Origin: Flammeovirgaceae bacterium
GTDB taxonomy: Bacteria > Bacteroidota > Bacteroidia > Cytophagales > Cyclobacteriaceae
Assembly (NCBI GenBank): GCA_021298015.1
Contig: JAJTGY010000016.1
Location: forward strand, 1 to 64,000
Length of the DNA stretch: 64,000 nt
Reading direction: 5' to 3'
In this document: positions 25,378 through 34,304 of the stretch, one piece after another
How positions within the stretch are numbered: the stretch's first letter is position 1
Layout: every line of letters begins with the position of its first letter
The notes under the pieces: generated by a model
Told to the model about the DNA's origin: nothing
The model's input: only the letters and a program-made list of their open reading frames with translations
Databases searched by the model: none
Translations under genes and position numbers: made by a program

Positions 25378-27002
25378 GTGCCTTTTGTTGGATCAGATAA
25401 AGATTGCATTTTTTCTTCAAGAGTTTGACCCCGATAGCCCGGTTTCACCGGCACACGATCCATCGCGTACTCGGCAAGTGCCGTGATGGTGAGCGAAGGA
25501 TTAACTCCGAGATTGGCTGGAATGATGCTGCCATCCAGGATATAGAAATCGGGATAGCCATGTACCTGAAACCGATCATCCACTACACCTTCTTCTGCCG
25601 TGCGCCCCATGGGACAGCCGCCCAAAATGTGTGCCGTTGAAGCCAGTCCGAACATAACTTCACTGAACGCGTTGTGGGCTACTCCATTGACTTTCTTAGC
25701 ATAGCGATGCAGCGCTTCCTGGCCAATGGGAATGTAGCTCGGCACAGGCTGCCCGCTGGTATTTTTCATCGACAACCGGGTGCCCAACCAGTTGCGCTTC
25801 AAACGCATTTGCATGGCATTCGGCAGTGACTGCATGATCAGAAATATCACTCCATGGCGGGCGGGATTGATGGAGAAAAATGACCGCAGGAAATTCCACG
25901 GGTGCGCCAGGGCATTGCCCAACATTTTGGCCGTACGCACCAGCGGGTGCCCGGGTCCAGCGGCCATCACGGCCAATTTCATCATCGCTCCGGAGCCGTC
26001 TGGAAATTTGCACACTTCAATAGACGTGCTTTCATCTGGCTGAAATACCGTGCCGATGGCCAGGCCATGATTCAACTTGCGGTCAGCCGCCAGTACACCG
26101 GACAGCATCTCCGAGTTTGTAAGAATGTTTTCGCCAAGCGTGTCGGACAAACCCGGCAGGGTATTCAAAACGTGCTTCTGGCGCAGGAGCAAATCCAGAG
26201 TACCGAGTACTCCACCGCTCACCACCAGGCCCTTCGATTGATATACCTGCTTTTTACTCGGCCACCAACGTGTGCTGCTTCGGGTGTGCACCGTATAGCC
26301 GCCCTCTCCAAATTCAATACGCGTTACTTCGTTTTCGGCCAGTATGCGCACGCCAAAAACGTGCTCGGCCAGCCAGAGGTAATTTTTGTCCAACGTGTTC
26401 TTGGCGTTGTGCCGGCAGCCCACCATGCAACCCGCGCATTCGGTGCAGCCTTGCCGCAACGGTCCGAGCCCATTGAAATAGGGATCAACCGGCTTTTTCG
26501 GATCGCCCAGGTATACGCCAACATAATCCACCGCCCGATAGGAATCGGCATGCCCCATCTCGGCTGCCACTTCGTGCAGCACACGGTCTTCATCATGTTC
26601 GCGCAAGTAACGCGCGCTGCCGAGCATGACCTTCGCCTTTTCAAAGAAGGGGGCTAACGTTTGCTTCCAGTTCCTGATCTGTGCCCAGCGCGGGCTTTCG
26701 TAGAATGAATCGCGCGGCATCATGTGAGTGTTGGCATACACCAACGAACCTCCACCTACCCCCACCCCGGAAATCACAAACACATCGCGAAAAAAACTAA
26801 GCTTCTGGAAGCCGAAGAAGCGCAAGGCCGGCCACCACAGGTATTGACGCACGTTCCAGTTTGATTTCGGAAAGTCTTTTGATTTCCAGCGCTTCCCTTT
26901 CTCAATAACTAAAACAGAATAGCCTTTCTCGGCCAGCCGCATGGCGGAGACTGATCCACCGAAACCAGATCCGATAACGATATAATCAAAGCGAGCTGAC
27001 AT
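25374..27002 (-). CDS. GMC-family oxidoreductase, cholesterol-oxidase-like, with cysteine cluster
   Basis: 542 residues. An N-terminal FAD-binding Rossmann motif (VIGSGFGGSVSAMRLAEKGY) is followed by GVGVGGGSLVYANTHMMP, and the C-terminal GMC segment HILGGCPMGR has the catalytic-site histidine. GMC enzymes oxidise alcohols or sterols. A cluster CTECAGCMVGC near residue 195, as in the bacterial long GMC subgroup, may bind an iron-sulfur cluster or a metal. No signal peptide is seen. It starts an operon with the VOC lipoprotein. Confidence 0.87.
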   Translation of the reverse strand: MSARFDYIVIGSGFGGSVSAMRLAEKGYSVLVIEKGKRWKSKDFPKSNWNVRQYLWWPALRFFGFQKLSFFRDVFVISGVGVGGGSLVYANTHMMPRDSFYESPRWAQIRNWKQTLAPFFEKAKVMLGSARYLREHDEDRVLHEVAAEMGHADSYRAVDYVGVYLGDPKKPVDPYFNGLGPLRQGCTECAGCMVGCRHNAKNTLDKNYLWLAEHVFGVRILAENEVTRIEFGEGGYTVHTRSSTRWWPSKKQVYQSKGLVVSGGVLGTLDLLLRQKHVLNTLPGLSDTLGENILTNSEMLSGVLAADRKLNHGLAIGTVFQPDESTSIEVCKFPDGSGAMMKLAVMAAGPGHPLVRTAKMLGNALAHPWNFLRSFFSINPARHGVIFLIMQSLPNAMQMRLKRNWLGTRLSMKNTSGQPVPSYIPIGQEALHRYAKKVNGVAHNAFSEVMFGLASTAHILGGCPMGRTAEEGVVDDRFQVHGYPDFYILDGSIIPANLGVNPSLTITALAEYAMDRVPVKPGYRGQTLEEKMQSLSDPTKGT

Positions 27003-27246
27003 CCGCAGGTAGCCGGCTCAAGGTAAACAAATTATGCTATCGGATACTCTTCGCGCCCATCGGGGTACCGCGCAAACCGACCGCGCGAGGCTCGATGGTC
27101 TGATACTTCCAATTTGCAGGTTGCCGTTGCTAGTTCAAAACCTGAATTACCAGTGTTTCACCGCTGGTGGGGCAACGGCTTGCAACTGGCCGGAAAAATT
27201 CAAAACATTTGCCTGACGGTGTTGACGTAAACCTTTTCCTTTACCT

Positions 27247-27765
27247 ATGAAAAATGTCCTCGTTTTTGTCTTGTTCGCGGTGGCCGGATTTTCATGCCAA
27301 CCCCAAAAGGAACAACCGGTCAAATTGGAACCCATCACCATTGGTGACATTACCCGCAGTGAAATTTGCCGGGCCAGCCTGGATGGCTTATCGAAAGGCG
27401 ACATTGACAGCTTTGTTGGATCTATGGCAGATAATGCGGTATACGTATTCAATAATGGTGACAGCTTAGTCGGAAAGGAAGCCATCACCAACTATTGGCT
27501 TGATCGTAGAGAGAACCTGATCGATAAACTCACCTTCTCCAGCGATGTTTGGCTGGTAATCAATGTGAACGAGGCGCCTTCGAGCCGAGTCATGACGGGC
27601 CCGTGGGTGATGGGTTGGTTCCTGGCCAAAGCCACTTACAAAACAGGCAAGTCGATGCAGCAGTGGATACACACCGATTACCACCTGAATGACGAGGGTA
27701 AAATTGACCGGGTGATTCAATACCTCGATCGGCAATCCATCAATCAGGCGCAGCAAAGCGAATAG
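27247..27765 (+). CDS. SnoaL-like (NTF2 fold) lipoprotein
   Basis: 172 residues. Lipoprotein signal with Cys17 (AVAGFSC). The remainder is an NTF2/SnoaL-like fold: SLDGLSKGDIDSFVGSMADN, GKEAITNYWLDRR and RVIQYLDRQSI at the end. This fold serves as small-molecule-binding or cyclase-like domain; the function here is not known. It stands alone: 244 bases without a gene lie upstream (27003-27246) and a convergent gene follows. Confidence 0.78.
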   Translation: MKNVLVFVLFAVAGFSCQPQKEQPVKLEPITIGDITRSEICRASLDGLSKGDIDSFVGSMADNAVYVFNNGDSLVGKEAITNYWLDRRENLIDKLTFSSDVWLVINVNEAPSSRVMTGPWVMGWFLAKATYKTGKSMQQWIHTDYHLNDEGKIDRVIQYLDRQSINQAQQSE

Positions 27766-27784
27766 TTGAATCGGCCGGGTTCGA

Positions 27785-28024
27785 TTAATCCCGTTTTATC
27801 AATTTTTTGGGCCGGCTCGCGAAGCGCCCGATGCCATAACCAATCAACAACAACCAGGGCAACCCATGTACGGCCGTGTCGAACCAATCCAGCGGCTGCA
27901 TGCCCCGCGCGCCTCCCGCAATCCATTTTAACTTACCCCACAGGTGGGGCTCCGGGAAGAACGGAGCCAGGCCGAGCGAAACGCAGGCAAAAATCAGGAG
28001 CCAGGGGTTAAAGAGCTTTTTCAT
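27785..28024 (-). CDS. Small two-helix membrane protein, 79 aa
   Basis: Two hydrophobic helices (about 5-25, WLLIFACVSLGLAPFF; and about 48-66, AVHGLPWLLLIGYGIG) separated by a short loop, with a lysine/arginine C-terminal tail (RFASRPKKLIKRD). Not recognised. It starts 17 bases inside the end of the acyl-CoA dehydrogenase gene in another frame, so it is likely expressed by translational coupling. Confidence 0.6.
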   Translation of the reverse strand: MKKLFNPWLLIFACVSLGLAPFFPEPHLWGKLKWIAGGARGMQPLDWFDTAVHGLPWLLLIGYGIGRFASRPKKLIKRD

Positions 28025-29831
28025 CTACGATCACTTCGTCAATACCTTTTGGATTCGTGAGGTACTGAGGATCCAGGAGTGTGGCCGCACAGGCTGCGGC
28101 ATGTGGCATCTCGTATCGGAAAAAGAATTTCATGGTGTGTACAATGCTTTCGTAATACTCGGCTGATAGGTCACCCCCATTCACCTGCTGAAGTTTCTCC
28201 CCAGCGGCTACGGCCTGCTTTAACCACTGCCATCCAATCACCAGGTAGCTCATCATCTCCATAAACACGGTGGCATCGGCCGCGTAGCGGTCAACATCGC
28301 CTTCCAATGCATACTTGCGAAGGTGCTGCAGCACCTGTTGCACGCGGGTGAGTTCCTCCGTCAGTTGCCGCGCCTGCAATTGCAACGCAGCATGGCCCGA
28401 TGCGCTTCGAATGGTATCGGTAATGCGATCGGCCAATAGGTGCAAAGCCTTGCCTTTCTCCATCGTTACTTTGCGTCCGAGCAAGTCGAGCGATTGAATG
28501 CCCGTGGTTCCCTCGTACAGTGTTGAAATTTTCAGATCGCGGTAATACTGTTGTGCAGGAAAATCCATGGTGAACCCGTAACCACCAAACACCTGAATCG
28601 CCAGCGAAGCCGCGCGGTTGGCGCCTTCTGATCCATATGCCTTTATAATAGGCGTGAGAATCTCAAGCAGCAGCCAGGCATTTTGTTTTTCCTCACCTTC
28701 CGCTGCGTGTGCCAGGTCGAATTGCCGGTTGCACTCCATCGCCAACGACAATCCGCCTTCTATGATGGCGCGTTGCGTAAGCAGCATCCGCTTCACATCG
28801 GGATGGTTGATGATGAGAGTCGGGGGTTTCAACGGATCTTTCTCACTGAGCAGGCGGCCCTGTGGGCGCTCTTTTGCATACTGTAAGGAAGCCTGGTAGG
28901 CAGCCATGGCTACCGATAGCGCGCCCATGCCCACGCTGATGCGCGCTTCATTCATCATCTGAAACATGTAGGAGAGCCCCTTGTTCGCCTCACCCACGAG
29001 CCAGCCCCTGCACTGGCCCTTGTCTCCGAAAACCAGGTGCGTGGTTACATACGCGCGCTGGCCCATTTTCTGAAAATCGCCTGCGCAAAACACATCATTA
29101 TCCACCAACTCGCCCTTTTCGTTGGGCCAATACTTAGGAATAATGAATAACGAAATGCCCTTTGTGCCGGCCGGAGCACCTTCGATTCGCGCCAGTGTAA
29201 GGTGCACAAAGTTGTCGCAAGCCTGGTGTTGGCCACCGCTGATAAAAATCTTTTGCCCTTTGATGTGGTAATAATCGTTGCCGATCGGCTTCGCGGACGT
29301 GGTGATGTCGGACAACGAACTGCCCGCCTGCGGTTCGGTGAGTGCCATGGTACCTTGCCACTCGCCATTGTACATGCGGGGCACAAACATCTGCTGCTGC
29401 TCGCGCGTACCGAAACTGTTAATCAGTGCAGCCGAGCCGGCTGTGAGTTCGAGATAGCCCACCGCTCCGTTGTTGGCGGAATTAAAAATGGAGTGCGCGG
29501 CATTGAATACCATCATCGGCAATTGCAGGCCTCCGTGCTCCTCATTGGCGGCTCCGCCAATCCAGCCCTGTTCGGCTCCATTGCGGATAATGGTGCGCAG
29601 CTGCGGATGGGTGGTCACCCCGCCTTTGCCATCAAAGACGGCATGTTGTGCATCCATCACCCGGAAATAAGGTGCCATATCCCGATCAGCTAATTGCCGG
29701 GCGGACTCGATCATCATCCAGCACTGCTCATCATTCAAATGTTGAAAGCGTGGATAGGAAAACAAATCACTCAGGCGGTGCACATCCTGCAACAGAAACC
29801 GAATGTGATCAAAGCTGGTGTAGGTGCTCAT
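28008..29831 (-). CDS. Acyl-CoA dehydrogenase with C-terminal extension
   Basis: 607 residues from the ATG at 29831 (MSTYTSFDHIRFLLQDV); the frame extends 50 residues further but that part does not fit the family. A flavoprotein that makes the alpha-beta double bond in fatty acyl-CoA oxidation. Seen: MALTEPQAGSSLSDI, IKGQKIFISGG and the catalytic glutamate in STLYEGTTGIQSLDLLGRKV. The extra 100 C-terminal residues are the acetyl-CoA-dehydrogenase-like tail of the 600-residue subgroup. Cytosolic; probably beta-oxidation. Confidence 0.93.
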   Translation of the reverse strand: MSTYTSFDHIRFLLQDVHRLSDLFSYPRFQHLNDEQCWMMIESARQLADRDMAPYFRVMDAQHAVFDGKGGVTTHPQLRTIIRNGAEQGWIGGAANEEHGGLQLPMMVFNAAHSIFNSANNGAVGYLELTAGSAALINSFGTREQQQMFVPRMYNGEWQGTMALTEPQAGSSLSDITTSAKPIGNDYYHIKGQKIFISGGQHQACDNFVHLTLARIEGAPAGTKGISLFIIPKYWPNEKGELVDNDVFCAGDFQKMGQRAYVTTHLVFGDKGQCRGWLVGEANKGLSYMFQMMNEARISVGMGALSVAMAAYQASLQYAKERPQGRLLSEKDPLKPPTLIINHPDVKRMLLTQRAIIEGGLSLAMECNRQFDLAHAAEGEEKQNAWLLLEILTPIIKAYGSEGANRAASLAIQVFGGYGFTMDFPAQQYYRDLKISTLYEGTTGIQSLDLLGRKVTMEKGKALHLLADRITDTIRSASGHAALQLQARQLTEELTRVQQVLQHLRKYALEGDVDRYAADATVFMEMMSYLVIGWQWLKQAVAAGEKLQQVNGGDLSAEYYESIVHTMKFFFRYEMPHAAACAATLLDPQYLTNPKGIDEVIVDEKAL

Positions 29832-30160
29832 ATCAAAAAAATTTGTGTGTCCGAAAGTAGCGAAAGCAAACGGAAACCGCAGACGGGCAATCATAATTTT
29901 TTGACCACCGCAATAATTGCCCCCACTGATCTCCACTTGCCGACAAGCTGTTTTTGTCGGGTGCTGCCTCTGCTTTACCATGGCTCGTTACCAAACGGCT
30001 ACACCAAGTTGGTTAACCAATGGCAGCAAGACAACACCAAAACCAATCCAACTGAATTTGAGTGGGCCTACAACAAGTTTTTGAAAGGCAAATGAAGTGA
30101 TCAAGCTCCGCAACGATCCAGGTTGAGGGCCGTATACGGATCAGGGTTGCGATTGATACT
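29832..30160. other. Intergenic stretch without a supported gene
   Basis: Between the divergently placed ends of an acyl-CoA dehydrogenase start and a transferase gene end. A plus-strand frame ending at 30095 (EFEWAYNKFLKGK) crosses into the neighbouring gene and has no good start or ribosome site. No hairpin with a U-run or RNA gene was seen. Confidence 0.4.
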
Positions 30161-30853
30161 TCAGACAAAATGAGTTTCAAATTCCGGGAGTTGTTGTATC
30201 GGCTTCCACAACAAATCGCCCGGGTCGAAATACCGCGCTTGTTCAGCCCCGAGAAATAATTTATAGTTCATCTTTCGATCGCCTTCCACTACGTAGCCAG
30301 GATAGTAATAACGAAAGTGATGCTTGCGGAGAAAATCTAATGTGAGAAGAATCAGCCATTTACCGGGGCTATATCGCTCATACTGCGGGTCATAAAAATG
30401 CAGAATCGAAGCCGCAGACGTTTCGCCTGTGTCAAAGTAGCCGGCAGCGATAAGGTGGCCGGAATCATAAACCGAAATACAATACGTTTGATAGATGGAC
30501 CGTCCGCTTGGTTCGTCATCCCAAAGCCACTGGGCAACTCCGGTAGCTCCGTCAAAGTTAATCGTGTTACGGTACCGGGCATAGAGCTGTTCGTGTTCCG
30601 CACCAATGTGATTTACGCGCTCAATGGTTACGCGGAAATGCCGGTTTCGCTTCCAGATTCGGTTGTGCGAGGGCCGCGACTGCACTGCTGCTACTTCATA
30701 ACGTAGCCAATGCACGCGAAGCAGCCCCTCACGCTGCAAATGAGACTTAGTAAAAATCGCCTGATGCATGCGAAACCAACCGAGCGCCAGTAGTTGATCT
30801 AACTCGCGACCGGCCAGCGATGCGGGGTATCGGATTTCAAAATAGGGTTCCAC
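30161..30853 (-). CDS. Aminoacyl-tRNA-protein transferase-like protein (ATE/Bpt C-terminal fold)
   Basis: 230 residues. Resembles the GNAT-like C-terminal half of arginyl/leucyl-tRNA protein transferases: LLALGWFRMHQAIFT at the start, YCISVYDSGHLIAAGYFDTG, and the RYYYPGYVVEGDRKMNYK signature. Such proteins attach amino acids to N-termini in N-degron pathways, but many short Bacteroidota homologues have not been tested. The ATE_N cysteine domain is missing. Also plausible as a plain GNAT acetyltransferase. Confidence 0.72.
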   Translation of the reverse strand: MEPYFEIRYPASLAGRELDQLLALGWFRMHQAIFTKSHLQREGLLRVHWLRYEVAAVQSRPSHNRIWKRNRHFRVTIERVNHIGAEHEQLYARYRNTINFDGATGVAQWLWDDEPSGRSIYQTYCISVYDSGHLIAAGYFDTGETSAASILHFYDPQYERYSPGKWLILLTLDFLRKHHFRYYYPGYVVEGDRKMNYKLFLGAEQARYFDPGDLLWKPIQQLPEFETHFV

Positions 30854-30875
30854 AAAACATCAAACCGGCCGGCAA

Positions 30876-32726
30876 CTAAGGTCGCAATTCCAAAATTACC
30901 ATTCGATTTCCTGGTACGGTAAAATTCTGCGAAAGCGAAGTGCGTTGGCCGGTATGCACATTTCGGCCCTGCGTAAAACCGGTCAGGCGCTCGGCATAGC
31001 GGGCCACGTCAACCGTTTTCTCTTTGGCGTTCGTATTCATCACGCACATCACTGTTTGCTGGTCATCATACCGGAAGTACACGTACAACGCATCATCGGG
31101 CTGAAACTGCATGAGTTTACCTGTGGTGAGGGCCGAAGATGTTTTGCGGAAATTCGCCAACGTACGGGTGAATTGATACACGTCTTCTTCAATGGCCGTG
31201 CGGCCGGCTGCCGTAAATTTGTTTTGTGCATCCCCGGGCCACCCTCCCGGAAAATCGAGGCGCACCCAACCATCCGGATTGGTAAACCCTTTCATGATAA
31301 TCTCCGTGCCATAGTACAATTGCGGAATGCCCCGGCAGGTGAGCAGCCAGCCAATCGCTGACTTTTGCTTTTCCACATCCTCGCCCACGATGGAATAAAT
31401 GCGGCTGAGATCGTGGTTATCGAGGAAGATCACCAATCTCGTGGGGTCCTCATATCCCACATCTTGCGCCAACGTCTGATACAAACGATTTACGCCCTCT
31501 GTCCAACCATAGGGTTGCGTCAGTGCGGGTACAATGCCATACAGATTGGTTTGAAAATCCGTGACGCCCGGCAAGTTGCTCTTGAACGGCACGTTGAGTT
31601 TGTTCTTGGTAAAATACGTTTGCCCGGTGATGCCGTGGATCCACGTCTCACCAAACAAATGCAAGGCAGGATATTCGTTGAGCAACGCTTCGTTGCAGCG
31701 ATTCATGAATTCCAAATCATTATATAAATAGGTATCAATGCGCCAGGCATCCACGCCAAATTCTTCTACGCTCCAGATAGCATTTTGAATCAGGAAATTG
31801 GCCACGTGCGGATTATGTTGATTGAGGTCAGGCATCTTAGGCGTAAACCAGCCGTTACTCATTTTCTTCCGGTCACTTTCCGCGCCATACGGATCGTACA
31901 GCACATTGTCTTTGTACGTGGTGTTGGTGTAGCTTGGCCAGTGGTGCACCCAGTCGGCATCGGGCTTATCGGCAATAAAAAAGTGGGTGTTGCCCACGTG
32001 GTTGTACACGGCATCCTGAATAAGCTTCATCCCCCGCTGGTGCAGCGCATCGCTCAACTGCTTATAGGCCGGTGCTCCCCCGAAGCGAGCATCCACCCGG
32101 TAGTGGTTGGTGATGTTATAACCATGTTCGCTACGCTCGGCCACGTCATTTTCCAAAACAGGCATCAGCCACAACGCAGTGACGCCTAAATCCTGCAGGT
32201 AGTCGAGATGATTGATAATGCCGCGGATATCACCCCCGTGCCGGTGAAAAAGGGAGTCGCGGTGCAACGACTGATCGCGCATGCCGGCCACGCGGTCGTT
32301 GGTGGGGTCGCCATTGCTGAACCGGTCGGGCATAATCAGGTAAATAAAGTCCGAAGAGGATACGCCCTGGGCAAAAGCCTTGCCGCGGTCTGCTCTTCGC
32401 GGTTTGATTTCAAACTCAACCGGCTTCGGATTTTTTTTGGTCGTCCACGCGATTTGGAATTTCCCCGGCTTCACATCAGGCGCTAATGAAAGAGTAAGGT
32501 AGATGTAGTTGGGATTGGGCGCATACTCTACCTTTTCCACCACAACACCCGGGTAGTGGATCACCGGCTGCGGTTGCTGAGCGCCAATGGCTGGTCCATG
32601 CAGCATGACTTCGATTCGATTCGTCTTCATACCCGCCCACCAATGCGGAGGGTAGCATTGAATCGTTTGCGCCCCAGCGGCCAGGGCCCCGGACAACAGG
32701 CAAACCAACAGCATACTGCGAATCAT
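30876..32726 (-). CDS. GH13 alpha-amylase (neopullulanase/SusA-like), secreted
   Basis: 616 residues from the ATG at 32726, which opens a clear signal peptide (LLVCLLSGALAAGAQ). The N-terminal cyclomaltodextrinase-type Ig domain (about 20-115) precedes the barrel with all four GH13 regions: DAVYNH, WRIDTY (nucleophile Asp), LFGETW (acid Glu) and FLDNHD. A C-terminal beta domain completes it. It cuts alpha-1,4 bonds in starch-derived oligosaccharides in the periplasm. No susC/susD pair flanks it, so it stands apart from the beta-glucan PUL. Confidence 0.93.
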   Translation of the reverse strand: MIRSMLLVCLLSGALAAGAQTIQCYPPHWWAGMKTNRIEVMLHGPAIGAQQPQPVIHYPGVVVEKVEYAPNPNYIYLTLSLAPDVKPGKFQIAWTTKKNPKPVEFEIKPRRADRGKAFAQGVSSSDFIYLIMPDRFSNGDPTNDRVAGMRDQSLHRDSLFHRHGGDIRGIINHLDYLQDLGVTALWLMPVLENDVAERSEHGYNITNHYRVDARFGGAPAYKQLSDALHQRGMKLIQDAVYNHVGNTHFFIADKPDADWVHHWPSYTNTTYKDNVLYDPYGAESDRKKMSNGWFTPKMPDLNQHNPHVANFLIQNAIWSVEEFGVDAWRIDTYLYNDLEFMNRCNEALLNEYPALHLFGETWIHGITGQTYFTKNKLNVPFKSNLPGVTDFQTNLYGIVPALTQPYGWTEGVNRLYQTLAQDVGYEDPTRLVIFLDNHDLSRIYSIVGEDVEKQKSAIGWLLTCRGIPQLYYGTEIIMKGFTNPDGWVRLDFPGGWPGDAQNKFTAAGRTAIEEDVYQFTRTLANFRKTSSALTTGKLMQFQPDDALYVYFRYDDQQTVMCVMNTNAKEKTVDVARYAERLTGFTQGRNVHTGQRTSLSQNFTVPGNRMVILELRP

Positions 32727-32784
32727 ATCAGAAAAATTCAACCGGAGAAAGGTAAGCAGAATTACCCCATCGTGCCGAGGGATT

Positions 32785-33060
32785 TTACTCAAAATCATCA
32801 GCCTGCCGCAACAGCAAATCCTGGTGTTGCTTCAGCAGGCGATCGTACAAACCCTCTTCGTATTGATAACCTGTAACGCGAATGCTCTCGCGGCTGGCCT
32901 GCCGGTTGATCACCGGCAACAAGACATAACTTACGTTCAGTCCATCGCGTTGCATGGCATATACCTTATTGGTAAACGCATTCTCCGTCAGATTTGCGGT
33001 CACCGCTTCAAACGTGCGCCTGCCATCATCTTTGACTACCAACCAACTGCGGGTGTACAT
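32785..33060 (-). CDS. Hypothetical protein, 91 aa
   Basis: Not recognised. From the ATG at 33060 it begins MYTRSWLVVKDDGRRTFEAV and reads as a small soluble alpha/beta protein (AFTNKVYAMQRDGLNVSYVL). The longer frame to 33186 adds 42 residues of non-coding texture. It lies 58 bases upstream of the amylase gene and ends with acidic LRQADDFE. Confidence 0.55.
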   Translation of the reverse strand: MYTRSWLVVKDDGRRTFEAVTANLTENAFTNKVYAMQRDGLNVSYVLLPVINRQASRESIRVTGYQYEEGLYDRLLKQHQDLLLRQADDFE

Positions 33061-33407
33061 CCGGCAAAGGTAGCGTAAGTTTTGGTGCAGGGTAAGCGCG
33101 CGCACAACATCCCCGCAAAGGAATCTAGCGGAGCTATGCCCGAGCTTCGCAAAATCAGTTGGCCGGTTGTTATATAAATCGCGCACCCGGTAGTTTAGCT
33201 CAAGCGCTTCGTTGTATAGCGTGGCGTGCGCTCAGCGAAAAATCCAGAGTTTGTCGACATCGTGATTCGCAAAAACGCAGAACTCACGATTCAAAATATT
33301 CGCTCCCGAAGTTAGATTTTGCGCGAGATGGAAACATCTGGTGAAATCAAGATCGTAGGCGCGTACTGCGATATGGACATCGGTGAGGTAACTTGTTTCG
33401 ACTAAGA
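33061..33407. other. Intergenic stretch without a supported gene
   Basis: Short frames on both strands are broken or lack starts. A plus-strand frame (33329, METSGEIKIVGAY) ends after 22 codons. A minus-strand frame crossing into the TerB-like gene is a shadow. No tRNA, U-run hairpin or operator was recognised. Confidence 0.4.
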
Positions 33408-33845
33408 TTAGCCCAACATTATCTGAACGCGCTTCATGGTTTCGGTCACCGGTTGTCCGTTCTGAATATTGCCGCGCACGGTATTGATCAACTCGCCCAC
33501 GATTTCGCGTTTGTATCCAAACTTGATTGCAAACAGGTTGCATAACTTGGCCTCCTCGGCATGCACCGATTGGTCTATGCTCATCATATAAACCAGATCG
33601 TATAACTGTTGAAACTTGACTTTGGGATCAGTTGGTACCTCAAATTGAACTCCGCCCGGGTTTTTTCGGATCTGCTTGAGCTTTCCCTCGGAAATACCAT
33701 TTCGTTTCGCAATGTTCTTTAGCAAATCGTACTCCAGATCGAGAAACTGGCCATCTACAGCGGCCATCTCAATAAGGTTTTTCATGTGGCTTTTGGCCGT
33801 GGCCGAGCCCTGATTAAAAAGGCTGAGCAGGTCTGACATCTTCAT
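33408..33845 (-). CDS. TerB-like protein
   Basis: 145 residues from the ATG at 33845. All-helical TerB/DjlA-like domain: MKNLIEMAAVDGQFLDLEYD, IAKRNGISEGKLKQI and MMSIDQSVHAEEAKLCNLFA show the paired acidic helices of the family, which bind metal ions or sense envelope stress. Role unproven. Its start overlaps the end of the upstream hypothetical gene by 4 bases. Confidence 0.75.
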   Translation of the reverse strand: MKMSDLLSLFNQGSATAKSHMKNLIEMAAVDGQFLDLEYDLLKNIAKRNGISEGKLKQIRKNPGGVQFEVPTDPKVKFQQLYDLVYMMSIDQSVHAEEAKLCNLFAIKFGYKREIVGELINTVRGNIQNGQPVTETMKRVQIMLG

Positions 33846-34192
33846 AGAACAGGTGGTTTGGTGCGAGGAAAATAGAAAAAAAACCGGCACGAAAAACGGC
33901 AGCTCCCGCTTCTTTTTTCAATCTGCCTTTTTAGCGGAAAAAGCAGTTTTCTTGTCCGCAACAGGCGATCATCCTCACGGTATTGCCTGCCCAAGCGGGT
34001 AAATTCGACCACTATCTTTCCTGCGGAAAAGTTCGAGTACAGCGGCTTGACCAGGTTGCGGTTCTCCATTTCCAGCGCAATGTCGAATGCCAACTGAAAG
34101 CGGTCACTGCCGAAGCCTAACGCCTCCATCACGTTCAGCATGTCAGACCTGCCCGTGTGGGATTTCAGAACTTTAGATATGTACTCGCCCAT
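33842..34192 (-). CDS. Hypothetical protein, 116 aa
   Basis: Not recognised. From the ATG at 34192 it begins MGEYISKVLKSHTGRSDML. A helical first half (LGFGSDRFQLAFDIALEMEN) is followed by an odd arginine/phenylalanine/cysteine-rich end (SCRFSCRFFFYFPR) that may reflect a frame altered near the 3' end. The ATGA overlap with the TerB-like gene supports translation. The frame extends upstream to 34270, without support. Confidence 0.45.
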   Translation of the reverse strand: MGEYISKVLKSHTGRSDMLNVMEALGFGSDRFQLAFDIALEMENRNLVKPLYSNFSAGKIVVEFTRLGRQYREDDRLLRTRKLLFPLKRQIEKRSGSCRFSCRFFFYFPRTKPPVL

Positions 34193-34304
34193 ACTCAACG
34201 TGCCGGTTTGAAAAACACTCGAAAGTAGCCGAACTCCGCGCCCTTTGTGATTCTGGGCACAAATTCGCATTTGAAAAGGCGAATGGAAAACAAAAAAGCC
34301 ACAA

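Noticed and set aside
29832-29981. 50-residue N-terminal extension of the acyl-CoA dehydrogenase
   Set aside because: Low-complexity, not in the family, and an in-frame ATG at 29831 starts the typical sequence.
29694-30095. Plus-strand frame ending EFEWAYNKFLKGK
   Set aside because: It begins inside the acyl-CoA dehydrogenase on the other strand and lacks a start in the intergenic part.
30876-32726. The GH13 amylase as part of a second PUL
   Set aside because: No susC/susD or other carbohydrate gene is adjacent; it appears as an isolated gene.
33232-33543. Minus-strand frame of 103 codons
   Set aside because: Its first half is a shifted frame of the TerB-like gene; the rest has no coding texture.
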